A stretch of DNA of 64,000 bases from contig JARWKL010000010.1 of assembly GCA_029961685.1 (NCBI GenBank), forward strand, positions 23,162,067-23,226,066, read 5' to 3'. The position numbers were made by a program, and so were the translations under genes. Every line of letters begins with the position of its first letter. Positions within the stretch are counted from its first letter, which is position 1. Under the pieces are notes generated by a model. It was not told where the DNA came from. It did no database searches and worked only from the letters and a program-made list of their open reading frames with translations. This document shows positions 22,629 through 34,514 of this stretch, in pieces. The stretch comes from Aristolochia californica. Taxonomy: Eukaryota; Streptophyta; Magnoliopsida; Piperales; Aristolochiaceae.

Positions 22629-23880
22629 GTACGTTTCCATCTGCCCATTTCTGTTTTTGTAAAAATACATATTCTGGTTTGGTCAACCTGACTAGTTCTT
22701 CGTCTATGATACTCCTTGCTGAAGGGTCATGTGACGACGTTCTTTTACATATTTGGAGTTGATCAAGCTAAGATGTCTAAGCTTTTCAGTTACACCCTTT
22801 TGTCCTTTTTCTCCTTCAGAAAAAAAGATCTATATAAAGGTGAACTTTTATAAATGTCCTAGGCATGTAATCATATAATTTTGTTCCTATTTTTTGACTT
22901 CCTGTTTCCACTAGCAACACATAAGAGGAGATAAATTTGGTTGTTTTCTTAAGTGGAACCCCTCATTGGCTGCTTGCTCAATTTATCACTTTTTTCTCAA
23001 CCGAACACTGGAGTCATACCCATAATACAGAAGTAGTCAATGGAGTCATCATTTTTCATTCATTTATCAGATATCTAGATACAACGATATCACTGAATGT
23101 CATGTCACCAAGATGACTTCTGGTGCATTAGTCATGCAAATGTTTTACATTTTGTGGCAGCTAGAGCCCTCTTGATATTTTTTTCTAGTGTCGGCATATA
23201 TGAATCTGACTCTTTAGTATTTAACGAAGAAGAGAATTTTTCTCAAAACTGGGATACTGAAAATCTCTACCTCTTCGTCACTCTTGCCTGATTGTGTGCA
23301 TATGGCAAGTTGCAATTCTATTGTATGGTGACTACAATGTTTATGTTGTTAAATCCTCTTGAAGTTAACTATTTTTTTAATTATGCATTGCACTTTTCTT
23401 ATATTCCTAGGTCCTCCAAGAACATGAAAAATAGAAATTGTCATTGGTCAAACTACTGAAGCATGGGCACTTATCTTCTAAAGGTGAAATGCATTCCTTG
23501 GACTTCTATTAAATTTAGTTCACTTGTTTTGCTATTTTTTTGTAGATGCAGGATCACTTCCTTTTGTTGAGTTCTATTGGATTGAGAAAGTATAGATTTG
23601 CACCTTTTGTTTTGAACATGCTTTTATCGCTGGTTTCAATGATGGGAAATAGTTGAGCAGATTTCTCTTCTCCTTATTTTAGATCTCTTCGAGATCTACT
23701 GAAAATAGAATTTGAATATGCATTTGGGTTTTCTTTGTCTCGTCTCTTCAAATCTAACTTATGTATTAAATTTTGGTTAAATCAGACTTTGTCCTCTCAA
23801 AGCAAGGAGATAACGAGGAAGGGAAGATGTCATGCTGAGTTGACTTGATTGTTCTTTCTCTCTCACAGTGGAAAAGATTT
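22629..23880 (+). other. Candidate intron/3' flank of F-box gene
   Basis: Starts with a splice donor and is conserved in order in the second copy (57183-58430) and in part in the third (63501-64000). No FBD or LRR coding segment was found. CTATTTTTTTGTAGATGCAGG at 23541 is one acceptor-like place, but the following frame shows no family motif. Confidence 0.4.
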
Positions 23881-26220
23881 TGTAACTTTCTAGTGTGTTT
23901 GTTGCTCTACTGGCCATCATGAAGAGGAAAAGACATCAGAGATTATGAGGAAACAAGCTCATAATTCTATTCATCGGGTGAATGACATAGAATAGAATTT
24001 CATGGCGAGGAACAAAAAATTTAGGATCATTATTAGGTTAGTTGTTTAAGTTTTTATCAGTAATTTTAGTATTTATTATTCAATCATTTTTAGCATCAGG
24101 ATCATTTTTAGGTGTTTGTCAGCAATTTATGTATTTATTACTCAACCAATTTTGTTTTGAATCTACTTGTGTTGTGATACACACATATCTATTTTTAATA
24201 AAAAGAGACATTTTTTTTCCATTAAAGTCCACTATTTGAAGATTTGGTTATTTTTTAAAACTATAAGTTTTCATTTTCTTCAACGACAAGTAAAACAAGT
24301 TGATGAGTCACATAGATCCAAGTTAGATTTTAATCATTTGAAGAAACAAAAAAGGTTAGAATTTCAACAAAGGGTTATTTATGTATTTATATGATTTCAT
24401 GATTTTTAATATTATATTTATTTAATAACTTACAGAGAAATTAAATATTATAAAATTAACATTTAATTATGGGGGTATTTTGGTACTTTTATGATAATTT
24501 TTTATTTGATATATTTAATTAAATATAAAACCTTATTTTAAAATTTTTATTATTAATTAAGTAAGATATAAACTATTTAACTTAAAATTATTTTATTAGT
24601 AAATTATTTTTTCACTTTCCATTATATTTTTAAAGAGAATTCTAACACACACAAAATTATTTTCTAGTGTACTTTCTCTTGAGCACATTAACACAAAGGA
24701 GTGCATTCTCTAAAGAACCCTAGATTTCGCTTTCTCTCTCTCTCTTTCCCTGAGGACCTGTATGGAACCCACATAAAACAAAAGAAACTAAAATAAAAGG
24801 AGAGAGAAACTTATTTTATGTTGTTTGGTAGCAAAGAATCTGTTGAAGAGAAGATATGGAAGCCTCTTACATGACTCTCACTATAAGAAGTCTTACAAAT
24901 CCAAAATTTATTATGAAGGAGATCTCATAGAAGAGTTTCAGTTTAAAGGTGTTTTAGTTATATTAGTCTTCTATTTATGTTGAATTATTTAATTAAGCTA
25001 GGACTTATCTTTAAGTGTTAGAATTTTGGTGTAATTGGGACAAGAGTAATTTAATTGTAATTGGACTCTACTACTTTCCTCTATTATAAATAGGGATTTA
25101 TGTAATCTGATTAGCCAAAACTTATGCTGACAAAAACATATGGGATAGTTATATTGTGCACATATGTGGCCGATTCTTCAGTGTTATCCGCAATGAAAAC
25201 AGTTGATGCTCCCACCTTCTAAGCACTCCAGACTTTTAGTGCAAAGTAGCAATCTTTAAGATCATAAACAAGAAAAAGAACAATTATGAAGAAGATAAGG
25301 AGAATTCAATTAAAAAATAGTGAAGTGAAGCACCTGCATACTTTCTAGGACGGCCTTGATCTTTCCCCGGAAGGAGATGCCAAAAATGATCAAAGTTTTC
25401 ACAACCCTATTGATTATCATTCGCCTGGCAGTGTCATGATTCCCCTTCATACTTTCAGGGGGAGATCACTCTTTAAGCTGGTTCCCGGCGCCGAAAACAA
25501 GAACAAGCATAGGAAAATGAGAAAGCAGCGCCAAATCTCATGGCTACCTCAAGGAGGAAATAGATAGTGATTACACTGGTGGATGATTGATGTGACAATC
25601 GTGGTCCTTTCCCATTTTTAAATCTCTTTACTGTATACCTTCCAATGGCGTTGGGTCATCTACAAAGATGCAAAAATGTTAATCGCCAAGAAAAACCTCT
25701 TCCACTCTTTAAGTTGGTTCCCTTTACAGTATACTACTGACTTATACTTTATATCTTGGGGTCAAGTCATTTTGGATAAGCCTTGGACCCAACTTTACAA
25801 ACTCGATTCTCTATAGTCATTATCTTGTCAAACTGAAATTGCAACTTGGTTCTACGATTTTTTCATTATCTCTTTTGTTTCTTTGAAGATCCAAAATCAA
25901 TCTGATTTTATGTTATCTCTCAAAATTTCACTCAACTCTCATTTTGCTTAAGAGGTTGACGTGGTGAGAGGAGGGGTTGCGATGTTGGTGAACTCTGATT
26001 TCCTCTCGACCTCGTTCTTTTGGTATATAGATAGATCTAGATATATAAATAGATATAAATATAGATGAGGTGACCCATAGTTACGACTAGCACATGTAAA
26101 ATACCTCAGATAGGAAGTAGTGCATCATCTCTTCAATGCAACAAACAAACCTGTTGAGGGGACAAGTTATGGAATAAATATTAATCCTAGAGAACATTCA
26201 TTACTATACACTGAAAATGA
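23881..26220. other. AT-rich spacer with LTR-like fragment
   Basis: Unique to the left side. At 24990-25200 a segment with a TATA box (TATAAATA, 25086-25093) followed by about 100 bp resembles the 3' part of a copia LTR on the plus strand, but no primer site or polypurine tract could be matched to it. CT-rich 24730-24750 and the remainder hold no recognisable gene. Confidence 0.35.
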
Positions 26221-26225
26221 AAGCA

Positions 26226-26840
26226 GTGAAGATTGATTATCTTCGGATGAAGAGATGGAGATAAGTAAGCCGAACCTGAAGAGACTTGGGTACCAGGGCC
26301 AAGTTTGTGACAAGCCACTTTGAACGACATCCCCTCCTTGGATGAAGCTACCGTGACGCACACCCTTGACCTTGACTTCTACTTCGAACTATCTAGGGAT
26401 GTAGTCCACTTGAACTCAAGTTTTTGCCCAGAAAATACATTGAATAACGTAATATTTTTTTGTTATTTAATATCACAAATAGCAGTGCATAACAAACAAA
26501 AAGTTAGTCAATGGACTTTCAGCATAAGAGAACCCTTCATTGAGAAGACTGACAGTATCATCAAGGTACCAAAAAATATTATTCATCACTTACTCTCTTT
26601 TCTTCCATTGAAGTGTTCAGTGATGACATCAAATCAATTGAGGCAATGGATAAACATGTGGAAACCCCTATTGATTTATAACACTATTATAGACTTGATG
26701 AGGGTAGAGTTTCTAACCAGCCAATTTTCAAAGATCCCCTACTTGAATGAAGTTACCAAGATGCTCATCCTTGACCTCGTCATCTTCTTCGATCTATCCA
26801 AGGATGTAGACCTCTTGAACTCAAAATTTTCAAATTGAAT
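26226..26840 (+). pseudogene. Two F-box/LRR fragments in tandem
   Basis: First piece (26226-26430): LRR/C-terminal part with EMEISKPNLKRLGYQGQVCD and a one-base shift near 26321. Second piece (26500-26840): starts over with the region upstream of an F-box ATG (AATGGACTTTCAGCATAAG, as at 62657), an F-box (KNIIHHLLSFLPLKCSV, RQWINMWKPL), then jumps directly to a late segment (IPYLNEVTKM, ILDLVIFFDLSKDVDLLNS). The order LRR end, then F-box, then LRR end shows two truncated relatives of the 21702 gene lying head to tail. The ORF at 26320-26838 bridges them only by chance. Confidence 0.65.
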
Positions 26841-28749
26841 GCTCAACCCATTCAGCTACTACTTTGAACCATCATGTTTATCAAATTGAATGCTCAACCC
26901 AACCAGTTCAGCATCTAGACTGGTTGGGTTGAGCATTTCAATTTGAAAAACTGGATAGTTCAACTTGTCAATATCTTAGGTAATGGCGGAGCTCTAGTAA
27001 AATTCTTGTTAGGACTCCGTAGTCTTTACCTATGATAAGCAAACAAACGAACTTAAATAGAGTTCAGATGATTTAAGAAACCACCATTAAATAAAAAAAC
27101 AAAGAAAGATTCAAATAGCAATGGAGAGAGCATCAGAATTGGACATTGTAAATAGACGAACCAATGAGAAAAGGCTTACAAATGGATCGATTGTAGTATA
27201 GCAATGTTGTTCATCATCTTTGCAACAATTCTTTAGAAAAATGCAAAAGAAGAAGAAGAAGAAGATGAAAGTAAAGACAAAACACTCTTGATTATTTTTC
27301 CCTACTCTCATCGCTCTTAAGTCTCTCCTGCTTTATATAACTCTTGGTTACACATTTCTGACTTTAACAAACAACGCAGTCATTGAATACGCTTGTAAAA
27401 TTTGGTGTAACAAACCTCAAAATTAGCTATAACTTGTAAGACACCAGGAAATTGGTTGTCACAAACCTAAAGACGGGGCTTGACAGATGTTGTTGACTTA
27501 GTTCCCATTTCAAGAAGGAAGCAAAAATTTAATGGCATAGAACCAAACCTGTCCCTTTTGTCCTATCGTAATTGGACTGGGTAAGATTAGGTCCGGTTCA
27601 ATGCTTACAAAGTGATGTAAAAAAACTCAGTTATAGCAGTTAAACAAATTATCGATTTATATCTAATGAGACAATCAAGTACGCTATCGTGCGTTGCATC
27701 GCCCATTACTGTTCAATCACAACTAACTTCCTCCAACAGTTGTTTCTTATTAGAAATATTTTAACATTTCCGTTACAAAATTTCCACGGAATATAAAAGT
27801 TAAGATAAACCCTGACACTCGTAACTCTCCTAGCTCTTTCCCAACAAAACACTTGACGGCTTTTTCTATTTCTCTATAAAAATTAATATGACCAATTGTG
27901 GTTCGAATGATAGGTTCCCAAGAATTATTATAAATTAATTAATCAAGTTATAGTATTCTATTGTTATACGATAAGTTATAGCTTAAATACATATAACGTT
28001 TGTGGTTTTTGAATCCTATTAATGATCATTTAATAATAACCAAGTCTTTAATTTATATATTTTAATAATTACCTAAAAATATTTTTAGTAACATTGAGAT
28101 AAGAATAACTCATCTATGATATATAATGTAATTATGTAATAAATTATAGTTAATAATTGATATCAACTAATTACTTGATCGGTAACTCAACTAGTTACTA
28201 CGCAAGTCATATTACATTAACATGACTTGATCAATTTATAATGTGCATCAATATGATCATCCAAATTATTATAATTTCACTAATTAATAATTTAAATCTT
28301 GAACCAATTAGTTATGTTTAGTTTATAGTTTAATTTTTCTAATTTTTAAAGTATTTCCATCAATATACAAACAATTTATGTGTATTTCACTAATTAATTT
28401 TATTTTCGATTTTAATAAAATCTATAATAAAATTTTTTATCAAAATTATTATATATAAGGATAATTAAAAAAATTAATAATATCAAATAAATAACTAAAT
28501 TTAACTATATTAATTAATTTTTATATTATGTTAACTAAATTAAGTTGATTGATCAGTTAATTATTTTTATTTAATTTAACTTAAATATTTCAATTAAATA
28601 AAAAATTTATAATACTACAAATAAATTATAATAATAATTATTGAAAATTAATAATTCAAATGCTTTTTGTTTTTTTTATTTCATTGATAAAAATCTTATC
28701 TTGTTTCACATAAAAGCACTATTATAGTTGATTAAAGACTTATATAGCA
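26841..28749. other. AT-rich spacer, no gene
   Basis: A 26-bp inverted pair, TCAAATTGAATGCTCAACCC (26830 and 26879) against GGGTTGAGCATTTCAATTTG (26926), can form a hairpin just after the F-box fragments. A GAAGAAGAAGAAG run lies at 27249-27263. From 27850 the sequence is extremely AT-rich. No coding potential. Confidence 0.5.
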
Positions 28750-29412
28750 CTATGTTGGTAATAAGAGGAAATGTTAAATATAACAATTGAGAATAGTAGA
28801 TATTTTTTTTCTTTAAATATTTCTAAGATAAATTACTTCATTGAGAATAGTATATATTTCACAAAGATTTTTAATTTCACCAGTAATAAGTGATTTTTTT
28901 ATTTTAATTTCCCCTACATTTTCTTGTTGAAATTATTTCACCAAGAATAGCATATATTTTCAAGATATTTTTAAAATTTTCAAATAATAAGTTTACATTT
29001 TTTTCTCTAACTTATTCTTGAGGAATTATTTTTTTGAGAATAGTATATATTTCTCGTTGATTTTTGAATTACTTTGAGAATAAGTGAATAATTTTATTTT
29101 TAATCTCCCCTCTTATTCTTGACGAAATAATTTTTCCAAAAATAGTAAATAATTTTTATTATAATTAGAATTTATTCGAGAGTAAGAGAATTATTTTTCT
29201 TTTTTTCCTAACTTATTATTGACGGGATAGTTTCGACTAGAATATCTTGGTGAGTTTTTAAATTTCATCGAGAATTATTGGTTCTCTCCATTTAGTGGGA
29301 ATATTTTTCTCCACGACATTCAAATTTCATCGAGAAATATATATTTATCTTGAAAAAAAAAATTCATGGAGAAGAAAAAACATTGAGAGACATCAATTTT
29401 CTTGTAGCATAA
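28750..29412. mobile_element. CACTA-like transposon terminus with subterminal repeats
   Basis: Degenerate repeats of the type TTCATTGAGAATAGTATATATTTC (shortened here) recur at about 28780, 28837, 28940, 29033, 29110, 29255 and 29320, with variants such as TCTTGACGAAATAATTTTTCC. The block ends in TTTTCTTGTAGCA at 29399-29411, close to TTTTCTTGTAGTG, the terminal inverted repeat of plant CACTA (En/Spm) elements, which are known for such subterminal arrays. The opposite end and a transposase were not found, and two terminal bases differ. Confidence 0.4.
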
Positions 29413-29622
29413 GAAGTTAGAGCAACTCAATTGAAGATGGCTATGAACTACTTCTGACAAGCACACTCCTACTTAGATTTCATGATTTGAATGTAAGTTG
29501 AATTATGTCTAAACTTGTAGCTTTTGCATGAAGTCTTGTTTACTTGAATGGGACACAATCATGTTCAAGCGATGGGAGTAAAAAGTATATAATCAGAAAA
29601 GAATAAATCATTTTATATATTG

Positions 29623-31716
29623 TGTTGGTCCCAAGATCCCCATTAAGATAATTTTGATGACAATAAGCAATTGAATTACTAATGATGTGTGTCAAGTATG
29701 AGGTGCATAAAAAAAACCCTATAAAAAAAATTTCTAGCAGCATATTCGTTCGATCCACCATGGCCCATTTCAACGATCCATAGAAAAGGGAAGAAATTTC
29801 CTCATACTAGAAAGCACACCATCAACATCTAGTAGCACCATTTGACTAAAAAACAAAGGAAGAATCATTTTTTTTTTGGACAAAACCAGTCCAAAAAAAG
29901 GCAAGAAGAATAGCATGAGCAAAAGGAGATGACCATATAGGAAGAAATAAAAATTGAAGTGTCAACAGTCGAAGGAGTCAAACCCATCTATAAAAGTCAA
30001 GCATAATAAGTGAAAAAGATGAAAGCCTAGAGTGAAAAGACAAAATTAAGCATTCAAGCATGTGGTGAATCGGAGCACGAAGAGTTGACCCCTATGGAAG
30101 GAGTTCACCTCATGTGATGATGGAGTGAGCAAAACCATAGTGGGAGGAGTTGATCAATGTAATGAAGTGCATATAGAAAGAGTCGACAACATGGAAGGAG
30201 TTGACCCCATCTGAGTAAAAAATGGCAAAAAGGATTTGACTCTATGCAATAAAAAGTTCTGAAATACAAAAAAAAAATTCAATGGACCCTTATAGTGTGC
30301 AAAAGAAAGAGGAGTTGAACTCTGGGGTGGAGAGGATTCAAACTATGGAGGATTCGACTACAGAATCAAGCTATTAGAAGAAAAGTTGTGGAGGCCATGT
30401 TCTAGCAATTCCATTTCCTGAATATTGGGTCCAAATAAAAAAAATTAGGTTTCCAAATTATGTAAGTAACCTATAATATGTTCGGTAGTAAAAATAGGAA
30501 CTATTGATTTTTTTTCATAATTTTTAGACCTTTGTTTTCACCTTCTTTTGCTAAATGTTGAAAAAAAAATTCTTTAACCCAAACTCGCCTCTAATGAAAT
30601 TCTCTCTTATCACAGTGAAAACCAAACCTCCTAATCTCTTGCACATGATTTAAGAAGTTTTTGCCTTCTCCAAAGCTTAAAAGGTTGATACTTTTCTTTA
30701 TTGAGCTAAGAAATTATGTGTTGTTCAATTAAATACTTAAATCTCAGTTAGTTAAACATGTGCTAAGGGATTTTAAGACCATATTTGATTCAACCATTGC
30801 ATTGTGAGTAGTTTTGTTATTGACAACCATTTGAAATTAGTTTTACAACCTCCTTGATTTTCATATCATATTAATGCATGCATATATGTTATTTTGTTGG
30901 GGTTTTTGAAATAGCTTTTACTAAGTATTGAAACTTTGGGATTGAATTTCAAATCCAAGTATTTACATTTATATACTTTGAGATATATCAATGATAATTA
31001 GTCGAGTACAATGAACTAGTGCTAAGTACACTTTAAAAAATCATTCACTATAATTTATAATTCTACTTATGGGCTATTGTTTGAAATTTATTATTTTTGA
31101 GTTGAATTGTTTATGTCCTACAACTTGAAAAGCCAATCCCATATTTAAATTGAGCTGATCTTTCAAATGAACACATCTTTTGCTGCCTATATTTTCAAAT
31201 CAAATCATAAATGACTACTATGAGTTGTTTTCATTTTAAAATCAAGTTACTAAGGACTATTTTAAGCTACTAATTACATTGGATAGATGTACATATTTGT
31301 TTGTACCAAGATTAATAAAATTTGTCTATTGGGAGATAATTAATATCGTGTTACATTGTAACAAAGTAATACTTAAAATTGGGTCAAACCTTCCTTAGGT
31401 AAGACCATTCTCACCCCAAATTTATTCAAGAAAAAAAATTGAAGCTGAAGAATTGAAGGTGGGAAGTTGTGTTTGCAGTTGTTCGAGTCATAAAACCCTG
31501 TGTAGGTAGGTGATGCTGAAAATCTCTTTGTGGGTCTAGATTGGTGTGCCTAGTGAGTTGTTGAAAATCTATGTGCTTGTCTATCTAGTCAATTGATGAA
31601 AAATCTCTTTGTGGGTCTAGGCATATATGCCTAATTAGTTGTTAAATCTGAGGGAGTACCATTGTAAGTTGGTTGTTATGGTCAATTGAATTGCATAAGT
31701 CCATTTGTGGGCAACA
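29623..31716 (+). repeat. Repeat block A, full-length (right)
   Basis: Begins TGTTGGTCCCAAG and has a candidate end GGCAACA at 31716, i.e. about 2.1 kb with complementary TGTTG/CAACA ends, as for a long LTR. Its first part aligns to block D starts (18403 and others) and its remainder to the left block A. The 5-bp flanks (TATTG / TTGCA) do not form a target duplication, so a solo-LTR reading stays uncertain. Confidence 0.5.
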
Positions 31717-32871
31717 TTGCAATTGGCCTTAGAGGTGATTTACTTTATATGTTTATGGGCAAGCCAAGATTAGTGGCTCCTTAAGATTATGAAACATCTT
31801 GAGGGGGTAGACTTGCCATCAGCTAGAAGGACTTCAAACCACCCTAAAAATCCTATGTGTACTTTGTATGTAATTGCTTCTACGAATGTCATTGCTCATA
31901 TTGAATATGAACTTTAAAATTGACCTTGGATTTTGAATTAATTAAAAGCACATAGGAACGAAGTAAAACCAGTTAAAGTTAAGAATAAAAGTGAAAAAAC
32001 CTACCATTTTATCAGACTATATACAGCTTAATTGTAGATCATCTATATATTGGATTACCAATCAGTAAAATAGGAAATCAACATATACAAAAAACTTTTA
32101 AAAATGTTTAGATATCATGTCCAAGAATAGTAGCAAGCAAGAGCCTGAGATTTTACTTGCAGTTTTAATGCCCGCGAATAGTGAATTAAGCATAGCAAAA
32201 AAAAAAAAAAAATTAAGAAAGACAAAACTAAAAAAATGGGTTGGTCATTAAAAACTATAATAATGTGAAATAATATATATATGTTTCTCAAAATCACCAA
32301 CTTAGGTGCTTCTACACTATCAAAATAATAAAAATCTAAAAAAACACAAAAATCAGAGTAAACAAAAAAATAGACCAAGGAAATGTGTCCCCCTCCCAAG
32401 TCTTGGAAGTCATATCTCCATTCAGAAGAGGGGGTGTTACGGTCCCGGATCTGACACATGGATTCGTAGGGAGGAAGAAGAGAAAAATGAAGATCAAGCC
32501 AAAGGGAAACTTGAAAATCCTAAGTTCTTTGAGGGGAACACACACCCCTGAGCTCGTTGAGGAAACCTCAAAACCCTTGTTTACTCTAAATCAATGCTTA
32601 CCTTTCTCATTACTCTTCCCCTTGAATAGGGTTCACCCTTACAAGGTTTAAGATAAAATACTACAAAAATAGCCCTATAAATAAAATATTCCAAAAATAC
32701 CCATGTGGCCTATTAATTTTTTAACTAGCATAAAATAAAGTAAATTAAAGAAAAATAATTCAAATAATAATGTTATTGCGTGCATAAAAAGGGAGTATAT
32801 ATATATATACAAATATAGAAAAATAGGTAAAATCCCTATACCCTCCCAATACCATATCGAAGAGAAAGAAG

Positions 32872-32872
<1 letters not shown>
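31717..32872. other. Spacer, no gene
   Basis: Matches 7824-8990. A poly-A run lies at 32197-32211. The overlapping frames on both strands at 32306-32651 cover the same LTR-like GTTACGGTCCCGGATCTG segment seen at 8552 and are not called as genes. Confidence 0.5.
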
Positions 32873-32951
<79 letters not shown>

Positions 32952-32975
32952 GAGAGAGAGAGAAAGAGAGAGATA
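32873..32975. repeat. (AG)n microsatellite, about 100 bp
   Basis: AG repeat, nearly pure, with a few interruptions near 32948 and 32964. It is much longer than the corresponding GA tract on the left (8993-9022) and lacks that copy's TA run. The Leu/Ser-rich minus-strand frame crossing it is a product of the dinucleotide repeat. Confidence 0.95.
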
Positions 32976-33439
32976 ATTGTTTTTGTATTACTGATATAAT
33001 TTCTAATAACTCTGATACCTATTTTTCTGGGGGGTACTATAATTCTTCTATAGGAATAGGTTGACAATACAATACAAATACAGAAAAATAGGGACAAGTT
33101 GATGGCTAAAGCAAAAGAAAGGAATAACATAAACTGATATTAAGAAGGGGTTTCTTAATGAAAGATTGATTATAACTATGGCTAAAGTAAATGAAATAAC
33201 TAACATAAGAAAACAGGCTATATTCTGAAGGCTTTTCCTACATAAAAAATCTTTTACAGAATTTCTAAAAATAGTTAAATTTTTGCACACAAAATTATAA
33301 ATCAAACTATAAACAGAATAAGCATACAAAATATAAAGGAAGTTTGTGGCGTTGTGACAATCAGAAGCTGTCCTTGTCTTTCAATGCAGCGGGATCTGTC
33401 AGAGCTACTAGCCCTCACCCAGTAGTTTCCAGCCTAACA
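32976..33439. other. Segment flanking the right viral array
   Basis: Counterpart of 9088-9549. On the minus strand it contains GGTATCAGAGTTATTAG (33003-33019), a possible decayed tRNA-Met primer site about 1 kb downstream of the last viral promoter. Short hydrophobic minus-strand frames (33048-33329) have no recognised relatives. Confidence 0.35.
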
Positions 33440-34514
33440 AAATATTTTATTCTTTTAACAAACTATCAAAGCAGTAAGAATTAAAAGACTAACAATAATG
33501 ATTATAACAAGAAAAAGTAGTATCATAAATAAAAATAAAAACAGAGAGGAAAAATAGTAGATGTGAAATTTCCTAAAGGTACATCCTATACCTTTACTGT
33601 TTGAAACCTTATCTTTCTTTCTTCAGGTATAGAGAACCCAAGACATGACAACTTGTATGGTTTCCTAGCAATTTTGCTTCTGCCATGAGCTCCGCGTTTT
33701 TTTCCCAACAACAAATCCCTGACGCCTCCTTTGGCTAAACGGGCGAACATATGGGACATAGGACCATGAAACATCAAAGGATCACCATAATGCTTTTACG
33801 TCGTGCAAGGGATTGACACCAGACTAGAGAAAGAAATTATGGATTCAAACAGACAGAGGTTGAGGAGTTCCCTTTAGGAAAACCCCTAAGTAAATAAAAT
33901 TACTATTTTAAAAATAAGAACTTACTTGGAAACACAGTTGATGTAGGAATTATACAGGGGATTCAGAGGAAAAAATAGAAGTCATGGGTTTAGAGAGCAA
34001 GGTGTCCAAGAACTGGGGTTTTTCATTCATATCTTCTATAACTTAAAATTGGATATTTGTAGACAAACCTTTGCCGACATAGAATATATAGAGATTGTCA
34101 TCTGGGTGCTCATTGGGGCCCATCGTCAATGACTTATCTCATAATATTTACAAGTGTGCGGCTAAGGTTAAACAAAACCCATAAAGGAAAAATACAAACT
34201 TTTTACAAAGTCAAAAACAAAGTGCTAGGAAACCAAGGGCATCTTCAAACCACCATGAGCTGGAAAACTTATCTTCTCAAACCATGTGCTAAAACAGTGG
34301 GCTAGAAGCTTTTATCTCAAACCATATGATGAAACCATGGGCTGGAAAACCATGTGCTGAAACCGTGGGCTGATTTTTTTGTCTTCTCAAATAGGATCAT
34401 GCCTATCTTTATTCTGTGTCAATGATAGTCTTTTCATTTGTCTTTTCTAGATAATCTTCTCAGTATCCATTATCTTTTTCTTTTGTAGATAATCTTCTTA
34501 GTACTTTTGTCTTG
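33440..34514 (-). repeat. Terminal partial viral unit, right array
   Basis: Promoter (enhancer repeats 34270-34375; TATA weakened to TACAAATA at 34054-34061), leader and small ORF. Ends at the same homologous point as the left array. Confidence 0.7.
33586..33777 (-). CDS. Leader small ORF, 63 codons, basic
   Basis: Begins MMFHGPMSHMFARLAKGGVR and continues with an Arg/Lys-rich stretch (LLGKKRG, RSKIARKPYK), ending IRFQTVKV. This is the longest version of the leader small ORF. In other units the second half is shifted by one base in the T-rich tract, so the true frame is uncertain. Its positive charge might suggest nucleic-acid binding, but that is speculation and no family was recognised. 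Confidence 0.35.
   Translation of the reverse strand: MMFHGPMSHMFARLAKGGVRDLLLGKKRGAHGRSKIARKPYKLSCLGFSIPEERKIRFQTVKV

Larger units (their letters stand above)
6233..23880. repeat. Segmental duplication, left copy
   Basis: Collinear with about 30125-58430. Matching anchors in order: block A (6260 with 30165), pararetroviral array (9550 with 33440), RNase H remnant (13975 with 48740), block C (14784 with 49020), the start of block D (18403 with 52536) and the F-box exon (21702 with 56247). Identity is high by eye but with many small indels. The right copy is longer because of three extra viral units and the composite retroelement. It lacks about 540 bp present here at 14243-14783. Confidence 0.85.

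Noticed and set aside
33003..33019. GGTATCAGAGTT as the viral primer-binding site
   Set aside because: One copy only, degraded in the left duplicate (GCTATCAGAGTT) and about 1 kb from the promoter; kept as a possibility in the annotation but not called.
32675..33130. 151-codon minus-strand frame with a long Leu/Ser repeat
   Set aside because: Translation of the (AG)n microsatellite plus flanks; the left duplicate does not preserve it.
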